Source: a virus
DNA length: 64,000 nucleotides
Strand: one strand, 5' to 3'
IMG/VR virus record: IMGVR_UViG_3300009181_000058
Location: 1-64,000 of that record
The notes under the pieces are model-generated. The model was not told the DNA's origin and did no database searches. It saw only the letters and a list, made by a program, of their open reading frames with translations. Positions 1 through 6,865 of this stretch are shown in pieces; positions within the stretch are counted from its first letter, which is position 1; each line of letters begins with the position of its first letter. The position numbers and the translations under genes were made by a program.

Positions 1-204
1 AACAAAGTGGAAGACAAAAAGTTCCATGAGATGGCCGATAACTTCCTGGGCTACATGATGAAGAACTTTGAGACAGAGTTGACTGTGATGGGTGCTCGTA
101 TTGCATTGACCACATACGACTTGCCCTTCCTCCCAACCAAGTTGAAGAACTTTGACGAGTTTCACCAACGCTTTGGCAAGTACATCTTGCAGGCGTCGGC
201 CTAA
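1..204 (+). CDS. 3' end of a hypothetical protein cut by the window edge
   Basis: The reading frame is open from base 1 and stops with TAA at 202-204. A GTG at 7 is available as a start, but the frame continues to the left edge, so this is more likely the last 67 codons of a longer gene. The visible part is soluble and mostly helical, with no membrane segment and no motif I recognise. It is followed directly by an intrinsic terminator. A VWA/metallopeptidase-like gene follows shortly; such genes often sit next to MoxR-type AAA ATPases, but nothing in this fragment proves it is one. Confidence 0.6.
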   Translation, partial: NKVEDKKFHEMADNFLGYMMKNFETELTVMGARIALTTYDLPFLPTKLKNFDEFHQRFGKYILQASA

Positions 205-208
205 GTTT

Positions 209-262
209 AAGGGGTCGTGTGGATTAAATACACGGGCTGTGGACACATGGCCCCTTTTCTTC
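209..262 (+). terminator. Intrinsic terminator after the truncated first gene
   Basis: A 13-bp stem pairs 209-221 (AAGGGGTCGTGTG) with 244-256 (CACATGGCCCCTT), including two G-U pairs. The loop is 22 nt and may hold a smaller CGTGT/ACACG alternative. TTTTCTTCT follows from 255. It begins five bases after the upstream stop codon and ends just before the next start at 270, which is where a terminator belongs. The pairing was done by eye; no folding energy was computed. Confidence 0.6.
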
Positions 263-269
263 TCCAGGT

Positions 270-599
270 ATGAAATACAAAGTTATAAAATTAGATGCAA
301 GGTACAGTCATCATACCGCCTACCAGTACATGATTGAGTTTTCAAAAGGACACTGGATTGGCACAGGAGTGTTGAGTTTTGATCGTGCCCGACGTTGGTT
401 CACCACAACCTATGGATGGGGTCAAGACGTGGAAGTTCGAAGTGAACTGCTTCGTACCCGACAACATCATGAGGAAGAATTTGAGCCGGATGACATCAAC
501 TCCACTTGGTCCTTCAGTGCCAAATACAATGACTACCGAATCTATGTTGCAACAGACAAAGAACTCAGTTGGTTCTTGTTGAGTCACCCTGTGTCATAG
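270..599 (+). CDS. Hypothetical protein, 109 aa
   Basis: This frame of 109 codons begins with ATG shortly after the terminator hairpin. An AGG triplet four bases upstream is a weak ribosome-binding site. The protein is rich in aromatic and charged residues (many Tyr, Trp, Asp, Glu), has no signal peptide or membrane span, and carries no motif I recognise. It is a single gene bounded by a terminator on the left and a promoter on the right, so it is probably transcribed separately or by read-through. Function unknown. Confidence 0.65.
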   Translation: MKYKVIKLDARYSHHTAYQYMIEFSKGHWIGTGVLSFDRARRWFTTTYGWGQDVEVRSELLRTRQHHEEEFEPDDINSTWSFSAKYNDYRIYVATDKELSWFLLSHPVS

Positions 600-612
600 T
601 ACCCAAGTACTA
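597..612. promoter_or_regulatory. Inverted repeat abutting the -35 box (possible operator)
   Basis: A perfect 6-bp inverted repeat, TAGTAC-CCAA-GTACTA, lies one base upstream of the -35 hexamer of the promoter at 614-642 and includes the TAG stop of the preceding gene. Its position would suit a repressor or activator site. It could equally be a short hairpin or chance; nothing else supports it. Confidence 0.25.
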
Positions 613-613
613 C

Positions 614-642
614 TTGACCAATAAATCGTGATCTGTTATAAT
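614..642 (+). promoter_or_regulatory. Strong sigma70-type promoter for the VWA-protein operon
   Basis: TTGACC (614-619) and a perfect TATAAT (637-642) are separated by exactly 17 bases (620-636). Transcription would start near 649-650, leaving a leader of about 22 nt that contains AAAGGAA ahead of the GTG start at 672. The match to the host housekeeping consensus points to early or immediate-early expression of the genes that follow. Confidence 0.8.
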
Positions 643-671
643 ATACACATAAACAACAAAAGGAACAGCCC

Positions 672-1946
672 GTGACTACCGCTACTACTACTAACAAAAA
701 AGAGTCTGATAAGTTCAAAGATCTTATTGGACCCATGGACCCAAAACTCGACAAAATTGTGCGTGAAATGTTGATCACTGCCCGTGTGGGCCTGTTGCTC
801 AAGGCTTCATTCTTTGGCAATCTTGCTACTCGTTTGAAACTGGTAAACGCAGACGAGTGGTGTGCCACTGCCGCAACAGACGGCAGAAACTTCTATTACA
901 ATAGCCGCTTTATTAAAATGCTCAAGCCCAAAGAGATTGAATTCTTGTTTGGACACGAGGTCCTGCATTGTGTTTATGATCACTTTGGACGTCGCGGCAA
1001 TCGCGACCCACAGTTGTTTAATATTGCCAATGACTTTGCTGTCAACCAAGATTTGGTCAAACACAAGGTAGGTGAGATGATTACCACAGTGCCTTGCCTG
1101 TTTGATCGCAAGTATGACGGCATGAGTTCAGAAGAAATCTACGACCAGTTGTACGAGAAAGCAGAAAAGATCAACATCAGTGACTTGTTGGACAAGATGA
1201 TTGACGAGCACATGGATGGTGAGGGCGATCCTGCTGATGGTGGCGATGGCGACCAAGAAGGCAAAGGTCGTCCTAAACTAACACCTGAAGAGCGCCAACA
1301 AATCCGCGACGAGATCAAAGAAGCCATGTTGGCGGCAGCCGCTACAGTGGATGGTGCAGGCAATATCCCAGCAGGTGTCAAGCGTCTTATACAAGACATG
1401 ACCGAGCCCAAGATGAACTGGCGTGAATTGTTGCGTATGCAATTGGAATCCACCATCAAGAGTGACTACACCTGGATGCGAGCCAGCCGTAAAGGTTGGC
1501 ACATGGATGCGGTCATGCCCGGTATGAAACTGGATCCCATGATTGATATTGCTATTGCACTGGACGCTTCGGGCTCAATCTCAGAAAAGATGTTGAAGGA
1601 CTTCTTGGGTGAGATCCAAGGTATTATGGACTCGTTCCCTGCATATCGTATTCATGTTATCACGTTTGATACTGATGCATACAACCCTGCACAATACGAC
1701 TCAGACAACCTGGAGGACATCTGCGACTACGAAGTAACAGGTGGCGGTGGCACTGACTTTGATTGTATCTTCAAGTATTTGAAGGACAATGAAATTGAAC
1801 CCAAGCGACTGGTTGTGTTCACAGACGGCTACCCTTTTGGTTCATGGGGCGATGAGAACTATGCAGATACTGTTTGGATCTTGCATGGTACCACAACCAT
1901 TGAACCACCTTGGGGTCAATATGCTTACTATGACGAGGCTGAGTAA
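672..1946 (+). CDS. VWA-domain, HExxH metallopeptidase-like protein (DUF2201 type)
   Basis: A 424-residue protein with two recognisable parts. The N-terminal half holds H95-E96-V-L-H99 within FGHEVLHCVYDH, a zinc-protease signature. The C-terminal half is a von Willebrand A-like domain with a MIDAS motif, D298-A-S300-G-S302, and a second conserved stretch near VVFTDGYP. A charged Asp/Gly/Glu-rich linker (about residues 180-215) joins them. This matches the layout of the DUF2201/VWA-like family found in bacteria and large phages, often near AAA ATPases; the biochemical role is not established. The start is GTG at 672 because AAAGGAA sits at the right distance and a strong promoter lies just upstream. 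The stop overlaps the next ATG (TAATG). Confidence 0.85.
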   Translation: MTTATTTNKKESDKFKDLIGPMDPKLDKIVREMLITARVGLLLKASFFGNLATRLKLVNADEWCATAATDGRNFYYNSRFIKMLKPKEIEFLFGHEVLHCVYDHFGRRGNRDPQLFNIANDFAVNQDLVKHKVGEMITTVPCLFDRKYDGMSSEEIYDQLYEKAEKINISDLLDKMIDEHMDGEGDPADGGDGDQEGKGRPKLTPEERQQIRDEIKEAMLAAAATVDGAGNIPAGVKRLIQDMTEPKMNWRELLRMQLESTIKSDYTWMRASRKGWHMDAVMPGMKLDPMIDIAIALDASGSISEKMLKDFLGEIQGIMDSFPAYRIHVITFDTDAYNPAQYDSDNLEDICDYEVTGGGGTDFDCIFKYLKDNEIEPKRLVVFTDGYPFGSWGDENYADTVWILHGTTTIEPPWGQYAYYDEAE

Positions 1947-2176
1947 TGAACCAACGCATAGAAAAATTTGCACGTGAGTGCGGTGCCTGGAATCAAGTGT
2001 ATGGCAACAGAACATTCATGATTGACGAGCACTTTGATATTGAGAAATTCGCCCGATTGATTGTGCAAGAATGTGCTGAGATTTCCGATACGGAGAGATC
2101 CAATTCAGTTGGTTGTGGATATATTACCAAAACAAACGGCATGAGAATTAAAGAACATTTTGGACTTGAACCATGA
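1946..2176 (+). CDS. Small phage protein, first copy of a duplicated pair
   Basis: A 76-residue soluble protein beginning at the ATG that overlaps the stop of the VWA gene (TAATG). Its last 45 residues, from EKFARLIVQECAEI to the end, are nearly identical to those of the gene at 2345-2569, including the shared block DTERSNS(V/L)GCGYITKTNG. The N-terminal parts differ. The stop overlaps the next start as ATGA. I do not recognise a domain; the compact, charged C-terminal block with a Gly-Cys-Gly turn is the conserved element. Confidence 0.75.
   Translation: MNQRIEKFARECGAWNQVYGNRTFMIDEHFDIEKFARLIVQECAEISDTERSNSVGCGYITKTNGMRIKEHFGLEP
2087..2164 (+). repeat. Direct repeat, copy 1 (78 bp)
   Basis: This 78-bp segment matches 2480-2557 at 72 of 78 positions by eye. 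Most differences fall at third codon positions, so the protein block is kept. It marks a tandem duplication of a small gene with one unrelated gene (2173-2361) between the copies. Confidence 0.85.
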
Positions 2177-2361
2177 CCGAACTTGAAACTGCACTGAAAA
2201 ATCACAACTGGAGTTTGGACGGATATACGACTCGACCCGGCATAGACCGATTGATGAAAGAAAATCCTGACACAGGCCAAGCACTATGGGAACAATATTG
2301 TCCGTGGAGTGAGACCAATGGTGGATATATCAAATGGAGTCAACATGCACGAACTAACTAA
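2173..2361 (+). CDS. Hypothetical protein, 62 aa
   Basis: ATG at 2173 overlaps the upstream stop as ATGA, suggesting translational coupling. The protein is 62 residues, Trp- and Tyr-rich, with a segment NHNWSLDGYTTRPGIDRL and a C-terminal WSETNGGYIKWSQHA. No membrane segment or known motif. It lies between two copies of a duplicated gene, overlapping the second by 17 nt. Confidence 0.65.
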   Translation: MTELETALKNHNWSLDGYTTRPGIDRLMKENPDTGQALWEQYCPWSETNGGYIKWSQHARTN

Positions 2362-2569
2362 ACAACTTGCTGAACAGGCTGAATTATTACAGTTTGTTAA
2401 CGGAATGACTTGTTATCGCCAACAGCACAAATTAGAAAAATTGGCCCAGTTGATTGTTGGAGAATGTGCTATGATCGCTGATACAGAGAGATCCAATTCA
2501 CTTGGTTGTGGATATATTACTAAAACTAACGGTATGAGAATCAAAGAACATTTTGGAGTCGAAACGTGA
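2345..2569 (+). CDS. Small phage protein, second copy of a duplicated pair
   Basis: A 74-residue protein. I place the start at the ATG at 2345 (MHELTKQLAEQ...) rather than at 2309, because the longer form would overlap the previous gene by over 50 nt. From residue 32 on it is a paralogue of the protein at 1946-2176, with the same DTERSNS-GCGYITKTNG block. The N-terminal 30 residues are unrelated and look helical. The stop overlaps a GTG start (GTGA) of the next small gene. Confidence 0.72.
   Translation: MHELTKQLAEQAELLQFVNGMTCYRQQHKLEKLAQLIVGECAMIADTERSNSLGCGYITKTNGMRIKEHFGVET
2480..2557 (+). repeat. Direct repeat, copy 2 (78 bp)
   Basis: Partner of 2087-2164; 72 of 78 bases agree by eye. 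It sits in the same frame and at the same C-terminal position of its gene as the first copy. Confidence 0.85.
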
Positions 2570-2712
2570 ATGACTTTTTACAAGCGTTAGGACCGTTTGT
2601 CTGGGGCTTTGTACTAGGATACTTTTGGCATCCTGTATGGACTTTGTGCAAGAGGGTTGTTGAAGAGGCTAAACTGGCCAGGAAGGAATGGAGGAACCAC
2701 GATGGAAGTTGA
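2566..2712 (+). CDS. Small membrane protein, 48 aa, GTG start
   Basis: A 48-codon frame starts with GTG at 2566, overlapping the upstream TGA as GTGA, and ends 11 nt inside the next gene. It encodes one membrane span, about residues 8-28 (LGPFVWGFVLGYFWHPVWTL), followed by a basic helix (KRVVEEAKLARKEWR). The Lys/Arg-rich tail after the span suggests N-out, C-in orientation. Without it the region 2570-2701 would be a gap in an otherwise gap-free operon. Function unknown. Confidence 0.7.
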   Translation: MNDFLQALGPFVWGFVLGYFWHPVWTLCKRVVEEAKLARKEWRNHDGS

Positions 2713-2911
2713 AATGATTGAGAAAACAAAAGATCGGTTTGATCTAGAGCAAGAGATCTTGGAGTGCTGGAAAGTCACTGCTGACATTCAAATGTACATT
2801 GATCAAGATTCCGCAACAGAAGATTTCAAGGTATTGGCCGAATACTACGAGCGCAAGTTCAATCTCTTGTGGAACACATTTGAATCCATGATTCACGAAA
2901 GAAAGATGTGA
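2702..2911 (+). CDS. Hypothetical protein, 69 aa
   Basis: The start is placed at the ATG at 2702 (MEVEMIEKTKDRF...), which leaves an 11-nt overlap with the preceding small gene; a start at 2657 would bury that gene's end. GGAGGAA lies upstream within about 10 nt, a strong Shine-Dalgarno sequence. The 69-residue product is acidic and predicted helical (EQEILECWKVTADIQMYIDQ). I recall similar small helical proteins in T4-like cyanophages, but no function. Confidence 0.75.
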   Translation: MEVEMIEKTKDRFDLEQEILECWKVTADIQMYIDQDSATEDFKVLAEYYERKFNLLWNTFESMIHERKM

Positions 2912-3090
2912 GCGAGATTCAAAAACGCATGACTGACCTCATGCGTCCAATAGAGCAACAGATACTCATGTGCGATGACCGTGAAGATCAATTGATGATG
3001 GCTTGTGCTATGTTGCAACGCACAAGGGAATTGTTCGACTATCACATTGGTGAAGAAGGACGTAAAAAAATGTTTAAGGATTTTATATAA
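2908..3090 (+). CDS. Hypothetical helical protein, 60 aa
   Basis: GTG start at 2908 overlaps the upstream stop (GTGA). The 60-residue product is helical and Met-rich, with MRPIEQQILMCDDREDQLMM and a C-terminal FDYHIGEEGRKKM. It resembles small proteins that recur in T4-like phages in this kind of early cluster; no function is known to me. The stop TAA overlaps the next ATG. Confidence 0.68.
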   Translation: MSEIQKRMTDLMRPIEQQILMCDDREDQLMMACAMLQRTRELFDYHIGEEGRKKMFKDFI

Positions 3091-3275
3091 TGTACGCATG
3101 GATAATAAAACATCAAGATGTTATTTCTGGCTTTGTGTCAGGTGTTAGTTTGATGGTTGCCGCAGATTACTTTGCTCGTGGCGACATGGCATATGGCAGT
3201 TTGAGCCTGTTTGTTTCAGTGGCAAACTTGTTGCTGTCTGGCAAAAAAATGGGTAGTCATGGGCAATCAAACTGA
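3090..3275 (+). CDS. Small membrane protein, 61 aa
   Basis: ATG at 3090 overlaps the preceding stop (TAATG). The 61-residue protein has one or two hydrophobic segments: about residues 11-26 (VISGFVSGVSLMVAAD) and 37-50 (YGSLSLFVSVANLLLS), with a basic tail (KKMGSHGQ). It may be a two-span inner-membrane protein. No motif is recognised. Confidence 0.62.
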   Translation: MYAWIIKHQDVISGFVSGVSLMVAADYFARGDMAYGSLSLFVSVANLLLSGKKMGSHGQSN

Positions 3276-3498
3276 TTACTTTGACCGTATAGGCTACCAA
3301 GCCGTATGGGATATAGGCGATCGTGTGTTTGGTAAGTGGAACAAGATACCGTTTGTGGGCACGGTTGGTAACGATCGTTTGCTCAACCATCGTGATGGTC
3401 CTGAGATTACTATACACCTAGATTTACCTATCCGGTTCGATAATCAGATATATAACTTTATCATTGTCAAGCACAAGGATATTAAGGAGTATAAATGA
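3259..3498 (+). CDS. Hypothetical protein, 79 aa
   Basis: I choose the ATG at 3259 (MGNQTDYFDRIGYQ...), giving a 17-nt overlap with the preceding gene, over the more upstream ATG at 3211. The product is soluble, with aromatic residues and a beta-rich C-terminus (EITIHLDLPIRF). The stop overlaps the next start as ATGA, and AAGGAG precedes that start. No domain recognised. Confidence 0.66.
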   Translation: MGNQTDYFDRIGYQAVWDIGDRVFGKWNKIPFVGTVGNDRLLNHRDGPEITIHLDLPIRFDNQIYNFIIVKHKDIKEYK

Positions 3499-3704
3499 AC
3501 TCAGTCGACATGGCCACTAACTTGATCTTTAGGGCAAAGAATTTACAGGAATTTACAGTCACTACCGAACTTCCAGATGATTTTGGCTTTCGCGGTGTCA
3601 TACCGTTTGACATGCAGATCACAGGCAACATATTAGAGGCACGGGTTTGGGCAGTGGACTTCAACGAGGCAGTTGACCGCCTGAACGAATTCTTACACAG
3701 TTAA
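3495..3704 (+). CDS. Hypothetical protein, 69 aa
   Basis: ATG at 3495 overlaps the preceding stop (ATGA), with AAGGAG about 6 bases upstream. The 69-residue product looks like a small alpha/beta protein: a strand-rich middle (EFTVTTELPDDFGF, MQITGNILEARVWAVDF) and a final helix (NEAVDRLNEFL). This pattern of a short segment ending in an amphipathic helix is common among small T4-like proteins. Function unknown. Confidence 0.7.
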   Translation: MNSVDMATNLIFRAKNLQEFTVTTELPDDFGFRGVIPFDMQITGNILEARVWAVDFNEAVDRLNEFLHS

Positions 3705-3706
3705 AG

Positions 3707-4576
3707 ATGCTTGCTTTTGAATATACTCTAGATCCTTTTGAAATTACCTTTAGATCAATACAGAGACCAGTAGCATCTTTGCGAGAAGAAGTTGATGCCG
3801 CACTACAATTGATTGCTGGAACAATCAAACGACCAATGGCAGTTGCGTTTAGTGGTGGGATTGATAGTGAAGTTATTTGTCGCAGTTTGCTAGAACAAGA
3901 TATAGACTTTAGGGTATTCATCATGAAATTCAACGATGATTTTAACACCCAGGATATATCTTGGGCGTTTAAGTTTTGTACTGAAAATAAGATTACCCCT
4001 ATTGTGCTAGACGTTGACATATTAGGTTTTATGTCACAAGGCACAAGATCTTATATTGATCAAGGGTATAAAAGTCACGAAGTTTTTAGATATCTTCAAC
4101 TTTGGTTAATGGAACAGGCAGGGCAACAAGGATATAGTCTGGTCATGGGCGGCCGTGAGGAAGCAATCAGTCGTTACAAAAAACGTCCAGCAATACGTTA
4201 TGACCTTGGGCATATTATGAGCCATGAGTGGAATCAAGCGACTGGTAATCATCATTACCCTAGTTTTTTTGAAACCACTCCCGAACTTATGTCTGCATAT
4301 TTAGACAGTCCAGTACTTAAACTTATTTGTCAGGATGTTAATTACTTTGTTTCTAACCCAATCGGCTCCAGTCCCGAAAAAATATTAGAGTTCCATCGTG
4401 CATGGCCCGAGATGAAACGTAGATCCAAAATGAATGGGTTTGAGAGATTGCACCATATAAAAGATAAGCACCAAGATCTGTTAAAATTACACATGCCAGA
4501 ACTGATAGATCTCTATATACCTGTTGCCAAAATTAGACAGCAATTAGGATTGGTTAATTTGCCCGAAATTATATAG
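3707..4576 (+). CDS. PP-loop ATPase (N-type ATP pyrophosphatase fold)
   Basis: The 289-residue protein has the PP-loop S49-G-G-I-D53-S54 after a strand MAVAF, the ATP pyrophosphatase signature shared by asparagine synthase, QueC, TilS and similar enzymes that activate a carboxylate or carbonyl by adenylation. A second conserved-looking patch is VMGGREEA near residue 146. There is no glutaminase domain, so it must use ammonia or another nucleophile, or act with a partner. It lacks a clear QueC zinc-cysteine set. In phages such proteins have been tied to base or tRNA modification, but no other pathway member is visible here. It starts two bases after the preceding stop. Confidence 0.8.
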   Translation: MLAFEYTLDPFEITFRSIQRPVASLREEVDAALQLIAGTIKRPMAVAFSGGIDSEVICRSLLEQDIDFRVFIMKFNDDFNTQDISWAFKFCTENKITPIVLDVDILGFMSQGTRSYIDQGYKSHEVFRYLQLWLMEQAGQQGYSLVMGGREEAISRYKKRPAIRYDLGHIMSHEWNQATGNHHYPSFFETTPELMSAYLDSPVLKLICQDVNYFVSNPIGSSPEKILEFHRAWPEMKRRSKMNGFERLHHIKDKHQDLLKLHMPELIDLYIPVAKIRQQLGLVNLPEII

Positions 4577-4582
4577 AAAATA

Positions 4583-4598
4583 AAATCTTCTGAGATTT
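4583..4598 (+). other. Small hairpin in the gap before 4616
   Basis: AAATCT-TCTG-AGATTT forms a 6-bp AT-rich stem with a 4-base loop just after the PP-loop gene. There is no T-tract, so it is not a convincing terminator; it might protect an mRNA end. The rest of the 39-nt gap holds GTTAAATA ahead of the next start. Confidence 0.25.
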
Positions 4599-4615
4599 GA
4601 TTGTTAAATATCTAT

Positions 4616-4825
4616 ATGGAAAACGCACAACTTACTATTGCTGATTTAGCAAGTCTCAAACAAATCATCGATGCCGCATGTACTCGCGGTGCATTCCGAG
4701 CCGCAGAGATGAAATCTGTTGGTGATGTTTATGATAAACTTTCTGCATTCTTGGACTCTATTGTAGCCCAACAGCAAGCCCAAGAAGCAGAACAAGCACA
4801 ACCTCAAGGAGATCAAAATGCTTAA
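4616..4825 (+). CDS. Conserved small phage protein, 69 aa
   Basis: I place the start at the ATG at 4616 (MENAQLTIADLASLKQ...), five codons inside a possible TTG start. The product is helical, acidic at the C-terminus and Gln-rich (residues 49-69: AQQQAQEAEQAQPQ). The core LKQIIDAACTRGAFRAAEM resembles a small conserved protein I recall from T4-like marine phages; function unknown. There is no Shine-Dalgarno sequence; instead GTTAAATA lies five bases before the ATG, similar to the late-promoter cores elsewhere in the window. It overlaps the next gene by 8 nt. Confidence 0.72.
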   Translation: MENAQLTIADLASLKQIIDAACTRGAFRAAEMKSVGDVYDKLSAFLDSIVAQQQAQEAEQAQPQGDQNA

Positions 4826-5561
4826 ACATATAGGACGACACGGTGACCGCAAGGTTGCTATTCTCTACAGAGAAGTACCCGGCGAGGAGCACATGTGCCT
4901 TGTGGTATATCCAGAAACCATGCCCACACATATTCACAACTCAATCATGGCCACGCTGGAAAGTGCTCCAGGACAGGCCGCAACAAACTTGTCAGAAGTG
5001 TTGCACCGCAATCTCCTGCCCGATGGCCGTCCACAACTGGAAGCCATGCATCGTGAAGGCATGATCAAGAAGATCTCTACCAACCAAGTTATTGTAACTC
5101 CCAGCGCACAAAGCAGTGTGAAACTGGACGAGATGAACAAAATCATTCGCGAAATGGAACAAGGCGGAGAAGCACTCAAACGTCTACAAGAACTTGATGC
5201 CAGCGCCGGCATGGTTGATCCTGCACAAAAGCGCAAGGCCGAAGCAGAATACAAACGCAGAGAAGAACGCAAGGCACAAGACACAGCCACACCTTATGTT
5301 CCACCATTGACCAGCACCGACGGTGCACTGGATGACAAGACTCTTGCGGCCAACATGTTGGCACAGGCCAAACGTATGGAAATAGAAGCCAAAGGCATGA
5401 TTGCCGAAGCCGCCCGCATGAAGAAACAAGCACAAGGTTTAAATCCCAGTGTCAATGCAAAAGAGTATGTTACACCTGTCGCAGAATCAGTCGCCCCCAC
5501 GGCACCAAAAAAAGGTCGTCCTCCTAAAGCCAAGGTAGCGACTGCCGATGCCGTTCAGTGA
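4818..5561 (+). CDS. Conserved phage protein with coiled-coil, 247 aa
   Basis: The 247-residue protein has an N-terminal globular part (about 1-95, MLKHIGRHGDRKVAILYREV...) and then a long charged helical region (100-215) rich in Lys, Glu, Ala and Met that is probably coiled coil. The tail is basic and Pro-rich (APKKGRPPKAKV), reminiscent of an AT-hook-like nucleic acid contact. The N-terminal part resembles a conserved hypothetical protein I recall from T4-like cyanophages; no function is known to me. AAGGAG precedes the start. It overlaps both neighbours (8 and 14 nt), suggesting one operon with thyX. Confidence 0.75.
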   Translation: MLKHIGRHGDRKVAILYREVPGEEHMCLVVYPETMPTHIHNSIMATLESAPGQAATNLSEVLHRNLLPDGRPQLEAMHREGMIKKISTNQVIVTPSAQSSVKLDEMNKIIREMEQGGEALKRLQELDASAGMVDPAQKRKAEAEYKRREERKAQDTATPYVPPLTSTDGALDDKTLAANMLAQAKRMEIEAKGMIAEAARMKKQAQGLNPSVNAKEYVTPVAESVAPTAPKKGRPPKAKVATADAVQ

Positions 5562-5850
5562 TGAATTCATTCAACAGTGGGAACACATTATTGAACAAGT
5601 CAATAAAACAGAAGTCCCACTTGAGTGCATTAAAAAAGTTGTAATTAGACTAGGTGATCGTCGTCAAAAAACGATTAATCTGGCCGCACTAAGACGACAG
5701 GGTCTTGACCTAGAAGAAGTTGAAACTATCTTGACCCGTACACTAACTGAACTTGGAGACACTGTTCGTGACATTGACTTTGTGGTCGATGTTACTGAAG
5801 TTGCCAAACTTGTACAGCCCGAAACCGATAAACTTTTAAAAGATCTATGA
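5548..5850 (+). CDS. Conserved phage protein, 100 aa
   Basis: A 100-residue soluble protein with a basic beta segment (KKVVIRLGDRRQKTINLA), a helix pair (ALRRQGLDLEEVETILTRTL) and a C-terminal VAKLVQPETDKLLKDL. I recall the same overall pattern, with the ending QPETDKLLK, from a conserved hypothetical protein of T4-like cyanophages. It overlaps the upstream gene by 14 nt and the thyX start by 4 nt (ATGA), so it is translationally coupled to thyX. Confidence 0.75.
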   Translation: MPFSDEFIQQWEHIIEQVNKTEVPLECIKKVVIRLGDRRQKTINLAALRRQGLDLEEVETILTRTLTELGDTVRDIDFVVDVTEVAKLVQPETDKLLKDL

Positions 5851-6518
5851 ATGTTAAACTTGTCTCCTATTCACAACCAACAGAAGACTTTAGAGCCCAG
5901 GGCATTGACGATGCTCAAGAACTTATCGCTTTCTGCGCACGAGTATCCAATCCCACCAACCAGTTCAACAATGAAACCAGCGAAAAACTCATCCGATACC
6001 TTGTCAGACACCAACACTGGAGTCCACTCGAAATGGTCTCAGCTTGCATGGAAATTACGACAACACGAGATATTGCACGGCAAATCCTCAGACACAGAAG
6101 TTTCAGTTTCCAAGAGTTCAGTCAACGATATGCTGACCCGACAACGGATCTTGAATTCGTTACCCGCAGTGGAAGACTTCAAGACCCAAAGAATCGACAA
6201 AATAGCATAGAGCACGACAACAACTTGTTGGAGAACGAATGGTATCGTGCTCAACAGCGGGTTATCTATGCGGCCCGACGTGAGTATGAATGGGCTATCA
6301 AGAACGGTATTGCCAAGGAACAGGCACGTGCTGTGCTACCAGAAGGCTTGATTCAAAGTCGACTATACATGAACGGTACCTTGAGATCATGGATACACTT
6401 TATTGAACTACGTTCAGGTAATGGCACACAACTGGAACACCAAGCGGTGGCTGTTGAGTGTGCTCGAGCCATTGCCGCAATCTTCCCATTGGCCACCGAC
6501 TTGGTTGCAAAAAACTAA
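5847..6518 (+). CDS. thyX: FAD-dependent thymidylate synthase ThyX
   Basis: The enzyme makes dTMP from dUMP using methylene-tetrahydrofolate, FAD and NADPH. The 223-residue length is usual. The ThyX signature is present as R82-H83-R84-SFS87-FQE90-F-S92-Q-R94, and the substrate-contacting block EQARAVLPEGLIQSRLYMNG, followed by a SWIHFIELR-type helix, is in place. Many T4-like marine phages use ThyX where T4 has Td. It sits last in the run of small genes that begins at 4616, coupled by ATGA to the gene before it, and would supply thymidine nucleotides for phage replication. Confidence 0.95.
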   Translation: MNVKLVSYSQPTEDFRAQGIDDAQELIAFCARVSNPTNQFNNETSEKLIRYLVRHQHWSPLEMVSACMEITTTRDIARQILRHRSFSFQEFSQRYADPTTDLEFVTRSGRLQDPKNRQNSIEHDNNLLENEWYRAQQRVIYAARREYEWAIKNGIAKEQARAVLPEGLIQSRLYMNGTLRSWIHFIELRSGNGTQLEHQAVAVECARAIAAIFPLATDLVAKN

Positions 6519-6533
6519 CTGCTCTGCTATACT
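6505..6533 (+). promoter_or_regulatory. Possible sigma70-type promoter before 6539
   Basis: TTGCAA (6505-6510) and TATACT (6528-6533) are 17 bases apart, overlapping the end of thyX. Transcription would begin at about 6539-6541, right at the next ATG, so the mRNA would be leaderless or nearly so. The box matches are only moderate. Confidence 0.35.
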
Positions 6534-6538
6534 TGTGT

Positions 6539-6865
6539 ATGGCAATAACACACAATGAGCAAGTAGAGCATTGGCAACCTGAACAAGTAAAAATCATCAA
6601 CGATAAGGCAGTACGTTTTCGCGACGTATGTGTGCATGAGATTCGCATGGGCGATGTAGAAGATCCGGATTTGATGGTTGCTGAACCCATATGGAAGTGG
6701 CAAGAATCAGATGCTGGTCGATTCATAATGGAAAATGCTGAGGACAAACCTTATTGGTCTCGTAGCATGGATCCTCACAATTATGGACACATGTATCGCA
6801 TTGTGGCCAGGCTCAGCGAACAGAACGAAACTTTTTGGCAACTCAAATGGGGCGATATTAAATGA
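6539..6865 (+). CDS. Conserved phage protein, 108 aa
   Basis: I start at the ATG at 6539 (MAITHNEQVEHWQ...), 20 bases after the thyX stop, because the longer frame from 6458 would lie inside thyX. The product is soluble with several Trp and His residues: EPIWKWQESDAGRFIM and DPHNYGHMYRIVARL. That pattern recurs in small proteins of T4-like phages; no function known. The stop overlaps the epimerase start (ATGA), so it may be transcribed with the sugar genes. Confidence 0.7.
   Translation: MAITHNEQVEHWQPEQVKIINDKAVRFRDVCVHEIRMGDVEDPDLMVAEPIWKWQESDAGRFIMENAEDKPYWSRSMDPHNYGHMYRIVARLSEQNETFWQLKWGDIK

Noticed and set aside
4583-4598. AAATCT/AGATTT hairpin as a terminator after the PP-loop gene
   Set aside because: AT-rich 6-bp stem with no T-tract; kept only as a low-confidence structural element.
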